NCBI GenBank assembly: GCA_014218235.1 | Contig: CM024759.1 | Location: 5,782,712-5,846,711, forward strand | Length of the DNA stretch: 64,000 nt | Source: Colocasia esculenta | Lineage: Eukaryota; Streptophyta; Magnoliopsida; Alismatales; Araceae | Direction: 5' to 3' | Shown here: piece by piece, positions 11,996 to 23,884 of the stretch | Numbering within the stretch: position 1 is the first letter of the stretch | How the letters are laid out: every line of letters begins with the position of its first letter | Program-made: the position numbers and the translations under genes | The notes under the pieces: generated by a model | Told to the model about the DNA's origin: nothing | What the model saw: only the letters and a program-made list of their open reading frames with translations | Databases searched by the model: none

Positions 11996-13375
11996 GTGAG
12001 TTTCTCAGATTCTGGTGAGCTGTCTGTTTCAGATGTGCCTGTTGTTTGTGAGTTTGTTGGCGTGTTTCTGGAGGATCTACCTAGTTTGCCGCCGGAGCGG
12101 GAGGTAGATTTCTCCATTGAGTTGCTTCCGGGGACGATGCCTATGTCCAAGGCACCGTATCGAATGGCGCCGGTGGAGTTGTTGGAGTTGAAGCATCAAC
12201 TCGATGAGCTACTCGAGTTGGGCTTCATTTGTCTGAGTCGTTCGCCGTGGGGAGCGTCCATCTTGTTTGTGAGGAAGAAGGATGGCAGCCTCAGGATGTG
12301 CATCAATTATCGGCAACTAAATCAAGTTACAGTGAAGAACAAGTATCTGTTGCCCATGATCGATGATTTTTTTGACCAGTTGCAGTCAGCTTCAGTATTC
12401 TCGAAGATCGACTTGAGGTCAGGCTACTACCAGTTGAGGATCCGCGAGTCAAATATTTCCAGATCAGCCTTCCGTACCCGCTACGGCCACTTCGAGTTTG
12501 TCGTAATGCATTTTGGGCTCACGAATGCACTGACAACCTTCATGGAGTTGATGCATAGCGTGTTCCGAGAGTACCTGGACCGGTTCGTGGTGGTGTTCGT
12601 CGACGACATTTTGGTGTACTCAGCGGCGGTAGAGGAGCACGAGGTTCACATGAGGCTAGTGTTGCAGGCACTGAGGAGTCACCAACTTTATGCCAAATTC
12701 AGCAAATGTGAATTTTGGCTAAAGGAGGTGCACTTCCTTGGTCACGTGGTTTCTGGTGCAGGTGTGGCGGTGGATCCCGCCAAAGTTAAGGCCGCGGTTT
12801 CGTGGGGCCAGCCCACTACAGTTGCAGATGTTCACAGTTTTTTAGGGCTGGTAGGCTACTACAGGAGGTTCGTGTAGAACTTCGCCAGGATTGCTGAGCC
12901 ATTGACCAGGTTGACCAGGTGAGAGACCAGGTTCGTGTGGACAGTAGAGTGCGAGCAGAGCTTCTAGGAGCTGAAGAGCCGGCTGACTTCAGCTCCGATC
13001 CTTATTTTACCTTCTGGTAGTGGTGGCTTTATTGTCTACACTGACGCTTCAGGGACTGGTCTTGGTGCCGTGTTGATGCAGCACGGGCGGGTAGTTGCTT
13101 ATGCTTCTCGTCAACTGAAGAAGCATGAGCAGCACTACCCGATGCACGACTTGGAGCTAGCAGTGGTCGTGTTCCCCTTGAGGTTGTGGAGACATTACTT
13201 GTACGACGAGGTGTTCAAGGTGTTCACGGACCACCAGAGCTTACAGTATGTCTTCACGCAGAGAGATCTGAACCTCAGGTAGCGTAGGTGGATCGAGTAC
13301 CTGAAGGACTACGACTTTACTCTTTCCTATCACCTGGGAAAGGTTAATGTCGTAGTAGACACTTTGAGCAGGAGA
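11996..13375 (+). pseudogene. Gypsy A reverse transcriptase and RNase H
   Basis: The longest intact stretch of A (293 codons, 11996-12877) covers RT: PYRMAPVELLELK, SPWGASILFVRKKDGS, KIDLRSGYYQLRI and the catalytic FVDD box (FVVVFVDDILVYS, near 12583-12620), then the thumb with FLGHVVS. Stops follow at about 12877 and 12919, and another at 12966 just after the connection region. RNase H continues at 13021-13282, with YTDAS, DLELAVVV and FTDHQSLQY supplying the usual acidic residues, and then a stop at 13280. The frame resumes to LSRR near 13375. Most stops are TAG in place of CAG. Confidence 0.9.
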
Positions 13376-14402
13376 GCCCACTTGATTTCTTTGTTGGTTA
13401 GACACTGGAGGCTCCTGGAGGATGCTACTCGGGGTGTGTTAATGCCGTCGAGACTTAGGGAGAGAGCAGTGTTGACCAGCATGACAGTTCGCCCGGTGAT
13501 ATATCAGCAGGTGATAGAGGCACAGATTGCAGATGCAGATTTGGCAGATGTATTGCAGATGCCGGAGGTTGAGCTGGACGAGGACAGCGAGGTCAGATTC
13601 AGAGGTAGACTCTATGTCTCAGAGGACGTCAGGCAGGAGTTGTTGGCTGAGGCGCACAGATCAAGGTACTCTGTTCATCCTGCTTCCACCAAGATATACC
13701 ACGACTTGAGGGGACTCTTTTAGTGGCCTGGGGTGAAGAGAGATATTACTGAGTTTGTTGCTCGCTGCCTTACCTGTCAGCAGGTGAAGGCAGAGCATCA
13801 GCATCCTGGTGGTAAGCTACAGTCGCTACCCATTCCCGTGTGGAAGTGGGAGCACATCACCATGGACTTTGTTTCTAGCTTACCTTGTACTTCGCAGGCG
13901 CACGACAGTATTTGGGTGATCGTCGACCGACTGACGAAGACAACTTATTTCTTACCGGTCAGAGCAGCGTGGTTAGTGGATAGACTTGCTAGGCTGTTTG
14001 TGGACAGAGTGGTGCTTTTGTATGGGACTCCGGTCTATATCGTCTCAGATAGAGATCTAAGGTTCACCTCTTGTTTTTGGCGTAGTTTTTAGAGGGCACT
14101 TGGCACCGAGTTGAGGCTGAGTTCGGCCTACCATCCACAAATAGACGGGTAGTCGAAGAGGACCATACAGACCCTCGAGGACATGTTGAGAGCGTGTTTC
14201 CTAGACTGGGGCAGCACTTGGGAGTCACACCTTCCCATGGCGGAGTTTGCTTATAATAATAGTTTTCACTCCAGCATCGGGATGGCGCCCTACGAGGCTC
14301 TGTATGGCTGACCGTGTAGGACACCCTTGCACTGGCACAAGGTTGGCGAGAGGTAGCTACTGGGTCAAGAGTTGGTGCAGCAATGTGCAGACACAGTGAG
14401 GC
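13364..14402 (+). pseudogene. Gypsy A integrase, N-terminal and core part
   Basis: Integrase with the HHCC zinc region (AHRSRYSVHP...CLTCQQVKAEH, about 13650-13800) and a DDE core: the first Asp in ITMDFVSSLP (about 13856), the second in VSDRDLRFTS (about 14044), and the Glu in TLEDMLRAC (about 14170). In-frame stops occur at 13721 (TAG for TGG), 14091, 14149, 14309 (TGA for CGA) and 14355. The reading frame is cut at 14402 by element B (TSD GAGGC, 14398-14402) and resumes at 34872. Confidence 0.9.
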
Positions 14403-14875
14403 TATCACACCCCGACGCGGAATATCAGAACGCAAGGCCGTTGCAAGTAAACGGGTACAGAGCAAGTACTAGACATCAAACCATTGCACAATGAATAATA
14501 GGAAAGAAAATGCTTCTCATTAATAACTTTCCAATGTCTAGTTACAACCACTAATATGAGAGCCATTTTATAGGGCCCAATTACATTGTAATAAGCAAAA
14601 GACAAAACTCAAACTTCTAACATAACTACTATAACTCTAACATAGTACTAAGACACTAGGGTGCTCATAACATCACTCCTGGTCATTCCCGTCCTCTTGA
14701 GTGTATGGTTCATCCTCGGTCTCACCTGAGAACACAATGACAAATAACGCAGGGTGAGCGATAACGCCCAGTAGGACTTAAATCTCAATAGTCAAGCAGG
14801 CTTTAAATGATTAAGGTATTAAAAGGCAGAGTAACTAATGATAGAGCGAGAGAGTCAAGTAACGTGAGAGATAGC

Positions 14876-15131
14876 ATGATAGCACATGAAAGAAATAGCA
14901 CAACCTTCCAAATATAGCACAAGTGTCGAGTATAGCACAAAATAGCAAGATGGCCATAGAACAAATAGCACAGAGTATAGTAATAGCACAACGAGTATAG
15001 CATAGCATTTTGTTGTCAACGAACAACGAGAGAATATAGCACTTTTGATTGTCATTTAGATAGTCGAGATAGACAGCACTCGAGTGTAATGCCAAACACT
15101 CTAGTCATTTAACTCCCATGGGCAAATAGCA
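14876..15131 (-). repeat. ATAGCAC short-repeat array in B LTR
   Basis: At least seven copies of ATAGCAC (GTGCTAT on the element's sense strand) lie in about 250 bp just downstream of the TATA box. The array is kept in the other B LTR (about 32390-32650), and GTGCTAT copies recur in E at 52790-52850 and 57590-57650. Such arrays are candidate binding sites, but function is not shown by sequence. Confidence 0.7.
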
Positions 15132-15160
15132 CTTTTAGGCGCACATCCCAGGACCAGACT

Positions 15161-15174
15161 GGGCCCTTTATATA
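15161..15174 (-). promoter_or_regulatory. Putative TATA box, B 3' LTR
   Basis: The minus strand reads TATATAAAGGGCCC, about 2.17 kb into the LTR, leaving roughly 0.77 kb downstream for R and U5. The same sequence is at 32687-32700 in the 5' LTR. Confidence 0.55.
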
Positions 15175-17348
15175 TTGCCAGACATTGGTTATATTGTTTA
15201 TCTTTAGACAATCAGTCAATGGCCAATATAGAGTACCATGAAAATAGATGAGAGTACTAGATGAATAGACGAGATAGTAGAGAGAACATGAATAGATGAG
15301 CGAGTAGAGTATAGATGAGAGCTAGGGGACATTGCATATGGAACGTCGAGTAACGAACGATAGTAACAGTTGCACAACACACACGTTTGGTGTTGGCAGT
15401 CTGGTGGAATACACAACCCTTCCGCTGGCCTTTTTATGCACAGGTCCAGAGGTCCGGCGTGATTAAAGATAAGAGCGAACTTCTAATAGCCGTTTGGATC
15501 ATGTTGATCCCTAAAGGGTATCATAGGTGTTAGGGTACAACCAACTCGTCGACCATGTGGGAATCCATGGACAGAGGAGACTTACGGAGGCCTTGAATAA
15601 GGATTTACTAGTCTAGCAGAAGGAGTATCTGACGGAGAGTTCATCCAAGTCAAGATACAGTGTGTATATAGAAACAAGTGCTCGACGTTCTAGAGGATTT
15701 CTAGAATAGTGGAATGTCGATAACGGTATTCCCAAAACATCGTGAGAAAACGTAGACAAGTCTATTTTAAATATGGCAATTTAATTATATAAATTACCCG
15801 ATGTATTATGAGTTAATTACATGCCAAGTTAAGCCATAATTGGATGGTTCAAAGTGTGTGCATGTATCATGAAATCATAGCTAGAAATAAGTCATGTGCA
15901 TGTCTTTTAAAATCACACAATAATGTTCAGTTTATAACAAGTATATTTTCTGCGTATATGACTGTTAAGAGAGGGTACAAACACTGTAGAAAGTCAAGAC
16001 TTACAGAGATAGGGGGTTTCATGCAAAAAGCCCAGATCGCGACGTACCCTAATGAGGGTCACGACGGGGTCAAGCAGAACGCGACAGGCTCTTGTACAGA
16101 TCACGACGGGCTTGTCGGTTCAGGCAGACAGAACGCGACGACAAATCCTGTCACGATCAGATCGCGACGGAAGGTGCTGTCGCGACGGCCCTGAGAACGC
16201 AGACTATCGGGCCGTCGCGTTCTCAGGTCCTGTACCTGAGTCCGACAGAGATAGGACATGTTCTTGGATTGCGGTCCAAACTTTCTATCTTTTGATAGAG
16301 GGTGGTTCAGAAAATCATAACTAATTGTATAGTCGATGAAAAATCATGAAACTAGTTGCGAAATGATCTAGCTCACATAGGTACTTACAGTAATTAGGAA
16401 TTTGAAAACGAACAGGGTTTAGACATGCTTTAATTACGGGTATTCATGATGAACATGAAACAATATATAGTTGAGATCAACGATTTAATTCACAAGATTG
16501 GATGGATGAAAATTAGGGCTTTCAGGGGCAAAAGAAGCCTAACTATCATCAGTATTTCCCATAAACATTTTGTAGCATGGGGGTTAGTATGCATAGAGAT
16601 CAAGATTTAAAAAGAGGGTTCAGGGTCATGGAGTTTACAGAACTTCAAAAATTAAGAACAAAAGATTTGCTCGATGGAAAATATGAGACAAGAGGGCTTT
16701 GAATCCTAAGGGTTAGATCAACTTACAGACGAACTTGATTTAGTTTTGCTCGTGAGAATGCCTAACTTTGGTCGTTTTCCTTCTCTAGGGCTAGAACTTG
16801 AGGAACGGGGATGAGAGCTTGAGAGGTTCTTCTCCCCATGAATTCTCCTCCTCCTTGGCCTCTCCTCCTGGTCCAGTAACTCTTGACAACGAGCTAGGGC
16901 CGGCCATAGGGGTTTAGGAGAGTATTTGAGTCTCTTATGTTTCTAATTCCTAATAGGACTCTAACTCCTATTAAATTTCGAGGTTCCCTATTTAATTCCA
17001 CCCTTCCATGCTTACAACCTCCCAATTTGGTTAGGAGAGAGGTAATTTTATGGCCAATCTAATTGGGTAAGGTTAGGAATTTAAATCTAACTCAAATTAG
17101 CTATTTAATGCATTAAATACTTCTTTTCTATTTAAGTAATAATTAAGTTACGAATTTAGGGTATTTTCCTATTATTCCCCTTTTAAAAATTCCTATTTTG
17201 GCCTACAAATTTCTAATGGGTCCATTTAACAAAGCCATTACTTCTTTTCATTTAATGAGTTTTATTTAATTATCTTTTATTTGATTTTCTAATTACTTTT
17301 ATTTTTTATTATTAAATTTTTATTTTTTGAAAAATCCAGGTTGCTACA

Positions 17349-17385
17349 TCCTTCCTCTCTTAAAAAGAATTTGGTCCCAAATTCA
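17349..17385 (-). other. Purine tract and hairpin of Gypsy B
   Basis: The minus strand reads GAATTTGGGACCAAATTC (a perfect short inverted repeat), then TTTTTAAGAGAGGAAGGA directly before the LTR start TGTAGC. This is the 3' polypurine tract. Nearly the same block precedes the E 3' LTR at 54237-54274. Confidence 0.85.
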
Positions 17386-17399
17386 TATGATCATCCAGG

Positions 17400-19411
17400 A
17401 GAGATTGTCTTACCGAAAAGATCGAGGTAGTTCTGTCTGATGGTTCCTTCCGGTTCCCATGTGGCTTCTTCCACTCCGCGGTTATTTCATAAGACTTTAA
17501 CCACATGGATGGGATGGTTCCTGAGCTATTGTACCTTCCGTTCTAGTATCTTGACTGGCTTCTCTTCATATGTCACATCCTTGTTCAACACCAGCTTCTC
17601 ATGGCGAATGATGTGTGTAGGATCATATACATATTTCCTGAGCATAGAGACATTGAACACATTGTGTACACATGCCAAATCCGGTGGCAACGCCAGTCGG
17701 TACGCAACCTCACCAACCCTTTCGAGTACCTCGAAAGGACCGATGAATCTAGGACTAAGCTTTCCTTTTACACCAAACCTCTAGATGCCACGAGTAGGTG
17801 ACACCTTTAAGAATACATGATCACCGACTTGGAATTCTAAGTCTCGCCTTCTTTTGTCGGCATAGCTCTTTTGTCTAGACTGAGCAGTCTTAAGCCGGTC
17901 TCTAATCACCTGAATGTCCTTTGTTGTTCGTTGTACCATATCCGGGCCTAGCCATTGCTGTTCTCCCACCTCATTCCAGCATGCAGGAGATCTACAATTT
18001 CTTCCGTAGAGTGCTTCGAATGGTGCCATCTTAATACTCCCATGGTAACTGTTGTTATAGGCGAACTCAATAAGGGATAGGTGCTCGTTCCAATATCCTT
18101 GGAAGTCTATAGTGCAAGCTCTCAACATGTCTTCCACTATCTGGTTGGTTCTTTTAGTTTGCCCATCAGTTTGTGGGTGGAATGCGATACTAAAATTGAG
18201 TTTAGTACCCAGTGCACCTTGCAGTCCTTTCCAAAAATGAGATGTGAATCTCAGATCTTGATCTGAGACAATAGATGATGGAACTCCGTGCAGTCTTACT
18301 ATCTCCTTGACATATAGGGCAGCTAGTACCTCCACTGACCACTTACTCTTTATAGGCAGAAAGTGGGCGGATTTGGTTAGTCGGTCCACAATGACCCATA
18401 TGGTGTTGAGTCCACCACGAGTCTTGGGTAAACCCATGATGAAGTCCATGCCAATGCTTTCCCATTTCCATTCCGGAATATCTAGCTGTCTGAGTACACC
18501 AGCAGGGCGCATGTGTTCCGCTTTTACTTGTTGGCAAGTAAGGCAGTGAGCAGCATGCTCGGCTACCTCTCTCTTCATGTTCGGCCACCAAAACGTTCTT
18601 TTCATGTCATGATACATTTTGGTACCTCCAGGATGAATAGTGTACTTTGTCTTGTGAGCTTCATCCATTAACCTTCTGTTCAGTTCTTCATTGTCGGGGA
18701 CGCATATCCTTCCTTGAAATACTAGCCTTCCATCTTCGGTCATAGCAAAGTCTGGTCTTTTGGCTAAGGTTTCCTTGATGCGAACCAAGAATGGATCACT
18801 ATCTTGTTGAGCTTTGATCTCTTCCATCAAGTCGGATTGAATCTTGATATTGGCAACCAAGACTCGATCATCCCTATGTTCGATCGTTAAGTCTAACCTT
18901 GCGAATTGTTCTAGTACTTGCATCTCGCCAAGGACTAGACTTGAAATAGATGCCATCGGATTTCTACTAAGAGTATCAGCCATGTCGTTTCCCTTTCCTG
19001 GATGGTATTGGATGTTGAAGTCGAAATCTTTTAGGTATTCTAGCCATCTTCTCTGTCTCATGTTGAGTTCCTTCTAGGAGAATAAGTACTTCATGCTTTT
19101 ATGGTCTGAGTAGACAGTGAACTTTTCACCATATAAGTAATGCCTCCAGATCTTTAAGACGAAGACCACGACAGCCAACTCAAGATCATGCACAGGGTAG
19201 TTTCATGAGTCTTCAGTTGTCGGGAAGAGTAGGTGATGACTTTCTCCTTTTGCATCAATACACACCCTAGCCCAATTCCCGAGGCATCAGTGCAGACAGA
19301 GAACCCTTCTCCCTCTATTGGCAGAGCGAGAACAGGTGCTGAGGTAAGACAATCTTTAAGAGTTTGGAAACTTTTCTCACACTCTTTACTCCAGGAGTAT
19401 GGATTCTCCTT
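17400..19411 (-). pseudogene. Gypsy B RNase H and integrase
   Basis: RNase H (about 19080-19411) shows CTDASGIGLG, DLELAVVVFVLK and YSDHKSMKY. A TAG at about 19073 precedes a 426-codon frame (19061-17781) with the RNase H end (YHPGKGNDMADTLSR), integrase zinc region (AHKTKYTIHP...CLTCQQVKAEH) and DDE core (IGMDFIMGLP, VSDQDLRFTS, IVEDMLRAC). A TAG near 17778 (GI*RFG) ends that frame; the conserved tail continues to about 17420 (GPFEVLERVGEVAYRLALPP, HNVFNVSMLRKYV, VEEATWEPEG). The tail ends like chromovirus integrases with a chromodomain-like motif. Few lesions, mostly C-to-T type, suggest recent loss of function. Confidence 0.93.
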
Positions 19412-20790
19412 TCATGTCAGACGCGTGAGAGGAAAGGTGATCTTGGAGAAGTCCTTGATGAACCGCCTATAGTAGCCAGCCAGTCCTAGGAAGCTTTTGA
19501 TTTCGGTGATGTTGGTTGGTCTCTCCCAATTGAGTACAACTTTGACTTTGGAGGGATCAACGGAGATGTCGTCCTTTGAGATGACATGGCCCAAGAAGGA
19601 CACTTCTTCGAGCCAGAATTCACACTTGCTAAGCTTTGCGTACAGTTTGTTGTCTCGCAAGACTTGCAATACAATATTTAGGTGTTCTTCGTGCTCTTCC
19701 TTGGTCTTAGAGTATATGAGGATATCGTCGATAAACACGACCACGAACTTGTCAAGGTATGGCCGATATATGCTGTTCATGAGTTGCATAAAGGCTGCAG
19801 GAGCATTGGTTAGACCAAAGGTATAACGACGAATTCATAGTGTCCATACCTGCTCTTGAAATCCGTTTTGAAGATATCGTCATCCTTGATCCTCATTTGG
19901 TGATAGCCAGATCGAAGATCGATCTTTGAGAAATATTGAGCTCCAGATATCTGGTCGAAAAGTTCATCGACCCTGGGCAGTGGATACTTGTTCTTGATGG
20001 TGAGCTGATTGAGTTGACCATAGTCGATGCACAGCCTCATCGATCCATCCTTCTTCTTGACGAACAGTACAGGTGCTCCCCATGGGGAGGTACTTGGTCT
20101 GATGAACCCCTTTTCTAATAGCTCCATCAGTTGTGCCTTCAATTCTTTGAGCTCGGCAGGTGACATCCGATACGGTTGTCGTGATACCGGGGCAGCTCCT
20201 GGGATCAGCTCAATGACGAAGTTGACATCATGTTCTAGGGGAATCCCTGGCAGATCTTCAGGAAACACATTGGGGTAATCTTGGACTATGTGGATGTCTT
20301 CTATCTTAGAACCCTTCTTTTCCACTACTACGGCCGCAAGGAAGGCAATGCAACCTTTCATTATCATGTTGTGGGCTTTTATGGCAGAGACTAGAGACAC
20401 CCGTCTCTTATGTCGAATCCCAGTGAAGGTCAACTTAGGGAAATCACTAAAGGTAACTTTCCCTTTTTTACAATCGACACTTGCCCCATAAGTGGACAAC
20501 CAGTCGGCTCCTAAAATGACATCATAGCCTTCCATACACACCAGGTCGGCTTTTAGGTTATGGTCTCCGATCATTACATTGGCAGATGGAAAGTATTTGT
20601 TCAATTTCTCCTTTTCTCCTAGTGGTCTTGTGACAGAGAACTCACAACCCATGGATATAGGGTTGGTATTAAGAGTGTCGGCAAAGTTTTGAGATATAAA
20701 TGAATGAGTTGCTCCAATATCAAATAAGGAAAATGCAGATAGAGAGAAAACTTGAAGGGTACCTTCTACCACGCCACCTTCCATAATGGG
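19412..20790 (-). pseudogene. Gypsy B protease and reverse transcriptase
   Basis: The protease motif reads FDIGATHSFISQNF (near 20730-20690), so the catalytic triplet is D-I-G, a likely inactivating change from D-T-G. It ends with the DVILGADWLS motif. RT follows: PYRMSPAELKELKAQL, SPWGAPVLFVKKKDGS, KIDLRSGYHQMRI and RYGHYEFVV. A one-base loss near 19815-19826 shifts the frame in the segment after EFVV; the next frame (19789-19412) carries AFMQLM, the catalytic FIDD box (19713-19745) and the thumb FLGHVIS. It ends at a TGA near 19409, where Arg is expected. Confidence 0.93.
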
Positions 20791-21756
20791 ACCTTCATCA
20801 TGCAGGGCTTGCAGTCTTCCCTGTTTCTTAGGCGCATTAGGGTGCCTTTCATTCTCTTTCAATAGCGGGCACTCGGGGATGCGGTGCGTGTGGCTTCCAC
20901 AATACAAACATCCATCGGCTTTCCTCCAGCACTTGTCAGTGGTGTGACCTGGCTTGTCACAGTGCTTGCAGTTACTTTTTGTTGGAGTGTTGGGGACAAT
21001 AGCTTTAGGTTTCCTTTCTTGGCTGGGTCCCTCCGTGATGTTGAAGGGACGCTTCTTGCCATTGTTTGGTTTAGCAGATGATTGACCAGAGGTTATTTCC
21101 TTCTTTACAAACTTCCCTTTGATACGGACAGTGAAGTCCGTAGTATCTTCTAGCAGTTGGGCTTTCTTTACCATCTCGGCATAGGTTTGGATGTCGAGAG
21201 GGGCTAGTTGAGTGATGTAGTGTGGCTTAAGGCTGTTGAGAAAGCGCTTAGCCTTCATCCTTTCAGTATTTACCAGGTGTGCCGCATAGCATGCCAGTCT
21301 TGAAAACTGGGCTTCATACTGCACTACAGTCAGGCTCCTCTGTTTAAGAGCAGCAAATTCCGCAACCTTCCTTTCTTGGACACGCTCGGAGAAGTACTTG
21401 GAGTTGAAAGCTTCCTTGAATTCGTTCCAGGTGAACTGACCATTATCTCCGGTCGCTTCCACTGACTCCCACCAAGCGTGGGCGTCCTTCTCTAGTTGGA
21501 ATGTAGCCAGTAGCAACTTATCCCCTGCTGCACATTGCATAACACGGAGGATTCTTTAAGTTTCCTTCAGCCAGTGTTCGGCTTTATCCGGATCCGTGGA
21601 TCCACTGAACCTAGGTGGGTTCAGACTCCTGAAGTTACGATGCAGGTCGCCTGCACCGCCACAATTACCACCTCCTTGGGTAGCTTGCATAATCGCGCAA
21701 GTAAGTTCTTGGATGGTCTGTTGCATCCCCCTCATTTGAGCGCGTTTAGCAGTCAT
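20790..21756 (-). pseudogene. Gypsy B gag
   Basis: Starts at the ATG at 21756 (MTAKRAQMRGMQQ) and has one stop at about 21554 (TAA in WLKET*R). It then runs in one frame into protease. The Retrotrans_gag domain includes AHAWWESV, FTWNEFKEAFNSKYF and KVAEFAALKQ. Two CCHC zinc knuckles follow (CKHCDKPGHTTDKC and CLYCGSHTHRIPEC, about 20870-20985). The start is only 33 bp from the CACTA insertion, which therefore separates gag from its leader and primer site. Confidence 0.92.
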
Positions 21757-21788
21757 CTTGATTGCTTAATTCCTACAAAAAAATACTT

Positions 21789-21975
21789 CACTACTAGGAG
21801 GGAGGGTTTTTGCGGCAAATCATTTACAACGACTAGAAAAAGTTGCCATAAAAGATTACGTTTACGGCGACTGGATATGTTGCTGTAAAAACTAATTGTC
21901 CTGATAGAGACATACGCCTGGGGGGGGAGGGTTTTTATTGAAAATTTTTACAGCGAAATAAATGGTCGCCGTGAA
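21789..21975. repeat. CACTA 5' terminal and subterminal repeats
   Basis: The 11-bp terminal repeat is followed by scattered GGCGAC/GTCGCC motifs (about 21862-21872, 21964-21971) and related degenerate copies. In En/Spm elements such motifs bind the TNPA-type protein; that role is inferred here. Confidence 0.8.
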
Positions 21976-22079
21976 TAACCCCTTTAAAGATTTTGCAGCG
22001 ACTCTTATCTCCATGGAATCCCCAAAAATTTCCCCCAACCCCTCCACATTTGCGGCCCCTTTTCCCTCTTCCCTCTTTG

Positions 22080-22285
22080 CGGAGCAGCGAGCACGAGCGG
22101 AGGCGAGCACCTCTTCCATTGCTTGGCGCCGGCGGAGCAGCGAGCACCTCTTCCATTGCTTGGCGCAGGCGGAGCAGCGAGCAGCTCTTCCTCTTCCATT
22201 ACTTGGTGCTGGCGGAGCAGCGAGCACCTCTTCCATTGCTTGGCATGGGCGGAGCAGCGAGCACCTCTTCCTCTTCCATCGCCTG
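22080..22285. repeat. GC-rich tandem repeat in CACTA 5' region
   Basis: Four to five imperfect units of about 36-50 bp built on GGCGGAGCAGCGAGCACCTC and TTCCATTGCTTGGCG. They create overlapping open frames on both strands (for example 21993-22454 plus, 21892-22236 minus) that read as Ala/Ser/Glu repeats. These are low-complexity products, not convincing proteins. Confidence 0.85.
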
Positions 22286-22425
22286 GAAGTGCTACCGTGA
22301 TCTGAGGTGGATAAACCCCAAGGTGCCGCGGGAGGAAGCCGTCTCCATCTCTGGCGAGCTATACCGAATCATCAAGGAGAACATGCCTTTGGTTGGTACG
22401 GATCTTCCTCCATGGTTTGTTCATC
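22286..22425 (+). other. Possible captured host-gene exon in CACTA
   Basis: Directly after the tandem repeat the plus frame reads WKCYRDLRWINPKVPREEA then VSISGELYRIIKENMPLVG, a well-formed, non-repetitive helical-looking protein segment unlike any transposase domain, followed by a possible 5' splice site. Base composition is more GC-rich than the AT-rich transposase genes. It may be a fragment of a host gene picked up by the transposon. I do not recognise the source protein with certainty. Confidence 0.35.
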
Positions 22426-23884
22426 TGTGTTTTTTTCCTTCTCTTTTTTGTTAATTTTTAGATCTCACCCGTGGGGTGTGCTTCCCGTTGCAGCAGGAGG
22501 TGTCGCCGCGGACCTCAGGTCTTCTCTCGCTCACTGATAGCCCCCAGTCTCCCCCTCCGACGCCGACGACACCAACAAGGTAGCCTTCCTCTTCTCCCGT
22601 CTCCCCCTTACCTCTTCACCCACACACGCAAGCACGCTCTATGACTCTCTTCTAACTCCCACCGACCCAACGAAATCCCCGTATCGTCTTTGCGTTGATC
22701 GTTTTGTACTGTGCTCGAGGAAGCAATATAATAATAAGAGCAGTGCTCGGAGCTGTGCGGTGTTTGTGTAGTCCATCGAAGAAGGAAAAGATCCTTCCTT
22801 TCCCCTTTATTTAATCATTTGTTGTGAGCTCACAGGATCCGTGGAAGGTTTTAATGAACACTGAAGACAAAGGAAATACAGCTTCTGGGTTACTACTAGA
22901 AGACAGGAGAGTCTGACAGCCCCGGAGAAGAGAGAGAGTGAGGGGTCCATTGACAGAGGTGAGCATCATGAATCTTATATCTACTAATATTTATTTTATT
23001 TGGGTTTCAGTAATTCCTATTTTTGCATTAAAATGGCAAATCAATAATCGATTGTTGGAAGTAGATGTTATATTGTTAAGTTTATCTATCGGCATTTACC
23101 AAAACATTTATATGGTACCTTTGTTAAATATTTGTTCTATTGCAGCACAACATCCACTTTCTTTAAGCGGTAACTTCTGCCTAAGAAAATTTGATTAACA
23201 AATTGGGAAATCTTACCCATTGCCACTACAAGTTCAGGTAGGATACACATCCTTTTTCTTTAACATGCTATGCTAGTTTCTTTTCAGATGTTTTGAATTC
23301 TGAAGTGTTTTTTCAGTGGAGATGATTCTCTCGTTTTTTTTTCTCCCTTTCATCTCATAAAGCAGGATATCAAGTCTTTTCTTTCACATTCTTTGGAGCA
23401 AAGATAGCTAATCCCCATTTGTTTCTAGTTGTTTTCATCAGCAAGAGTGTGATTTGTGTTTTTTGATGTTCAACAATCCTAACGCCATTTAGATGATGAG
23501 TTACATTGATCAACTTTAACTAGAGTTGGAATATTGTAGACTATCATTGGCTGATACAACTTAATTAATTAGTAAATGCTTACTCTTTACCAGTTTGGGT
23601 ATGTCTTTTGTTTTATCCTTATCAACTTGGAGACTGATTATATGTCAACTTTTTCACCCATATGTTTATATTATTATTTAAATGGATAATTCTTTATTTT
23701 TTTGTATTTTTATTAAGGCATCTTCCTGCTTCCAGTGCCTATATAATCTTTGGGCAAGTCGACCTGGATTGTTTTGGCAAAACATATCAGTACTCATTTT
23801 TTAGACTTTTGATGCATTTTATCTTTTTTGTGCCTGATTCCAACTTCATTTTTTAATTTTATTTTATAGGGGCATATTGGTAGA
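22426..23884 (+). other. Leader region upstream of CACTA transposase
   Basis: No coding domain seen. The first ~370 bp are C-rich (runs such as CTCCCCCTCC) like a 5' untranslated exon; the rest is T-rich, intron-like sequence. A good 3' splice site (TTTTATTTTATAG, ending near 23870) lies about 15 bp before the transposase ATG, which suggests a spliced leader. Short frames at 22938-23198 and 23662-23856 look like chance. Confidence 0.5.

Larger units (their letters stand above)
14403..17348 (-). repeat. Gypsy B 3' LTR
   Basis: 2946 bp, colinear with the 5' LTR at 31917-34866. On the minus strand it starts TGTAGCAACC and ends ...GGGTGTGATA. It carries a cluster of CGCGAC/GTCGCG motifs (about 16035-16230), a TATA box (minus strand, 15161-15174), an ATAGCAC array (14876-15131) and a GATGA/TAGA-rich repeat patch (15236-15325). 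The same modules occur in the E LTR, so B and E belong to one lineage. Confidence 0.95.

Noticed and set aside
21892..22454. Overlapping open frames on both strands with EEVLAAPPAPSNGRG and STSSIAW repeats
   Set aside because: They are translations of a short GC-rich tandem repeat; stop-free in many frames because of composition.
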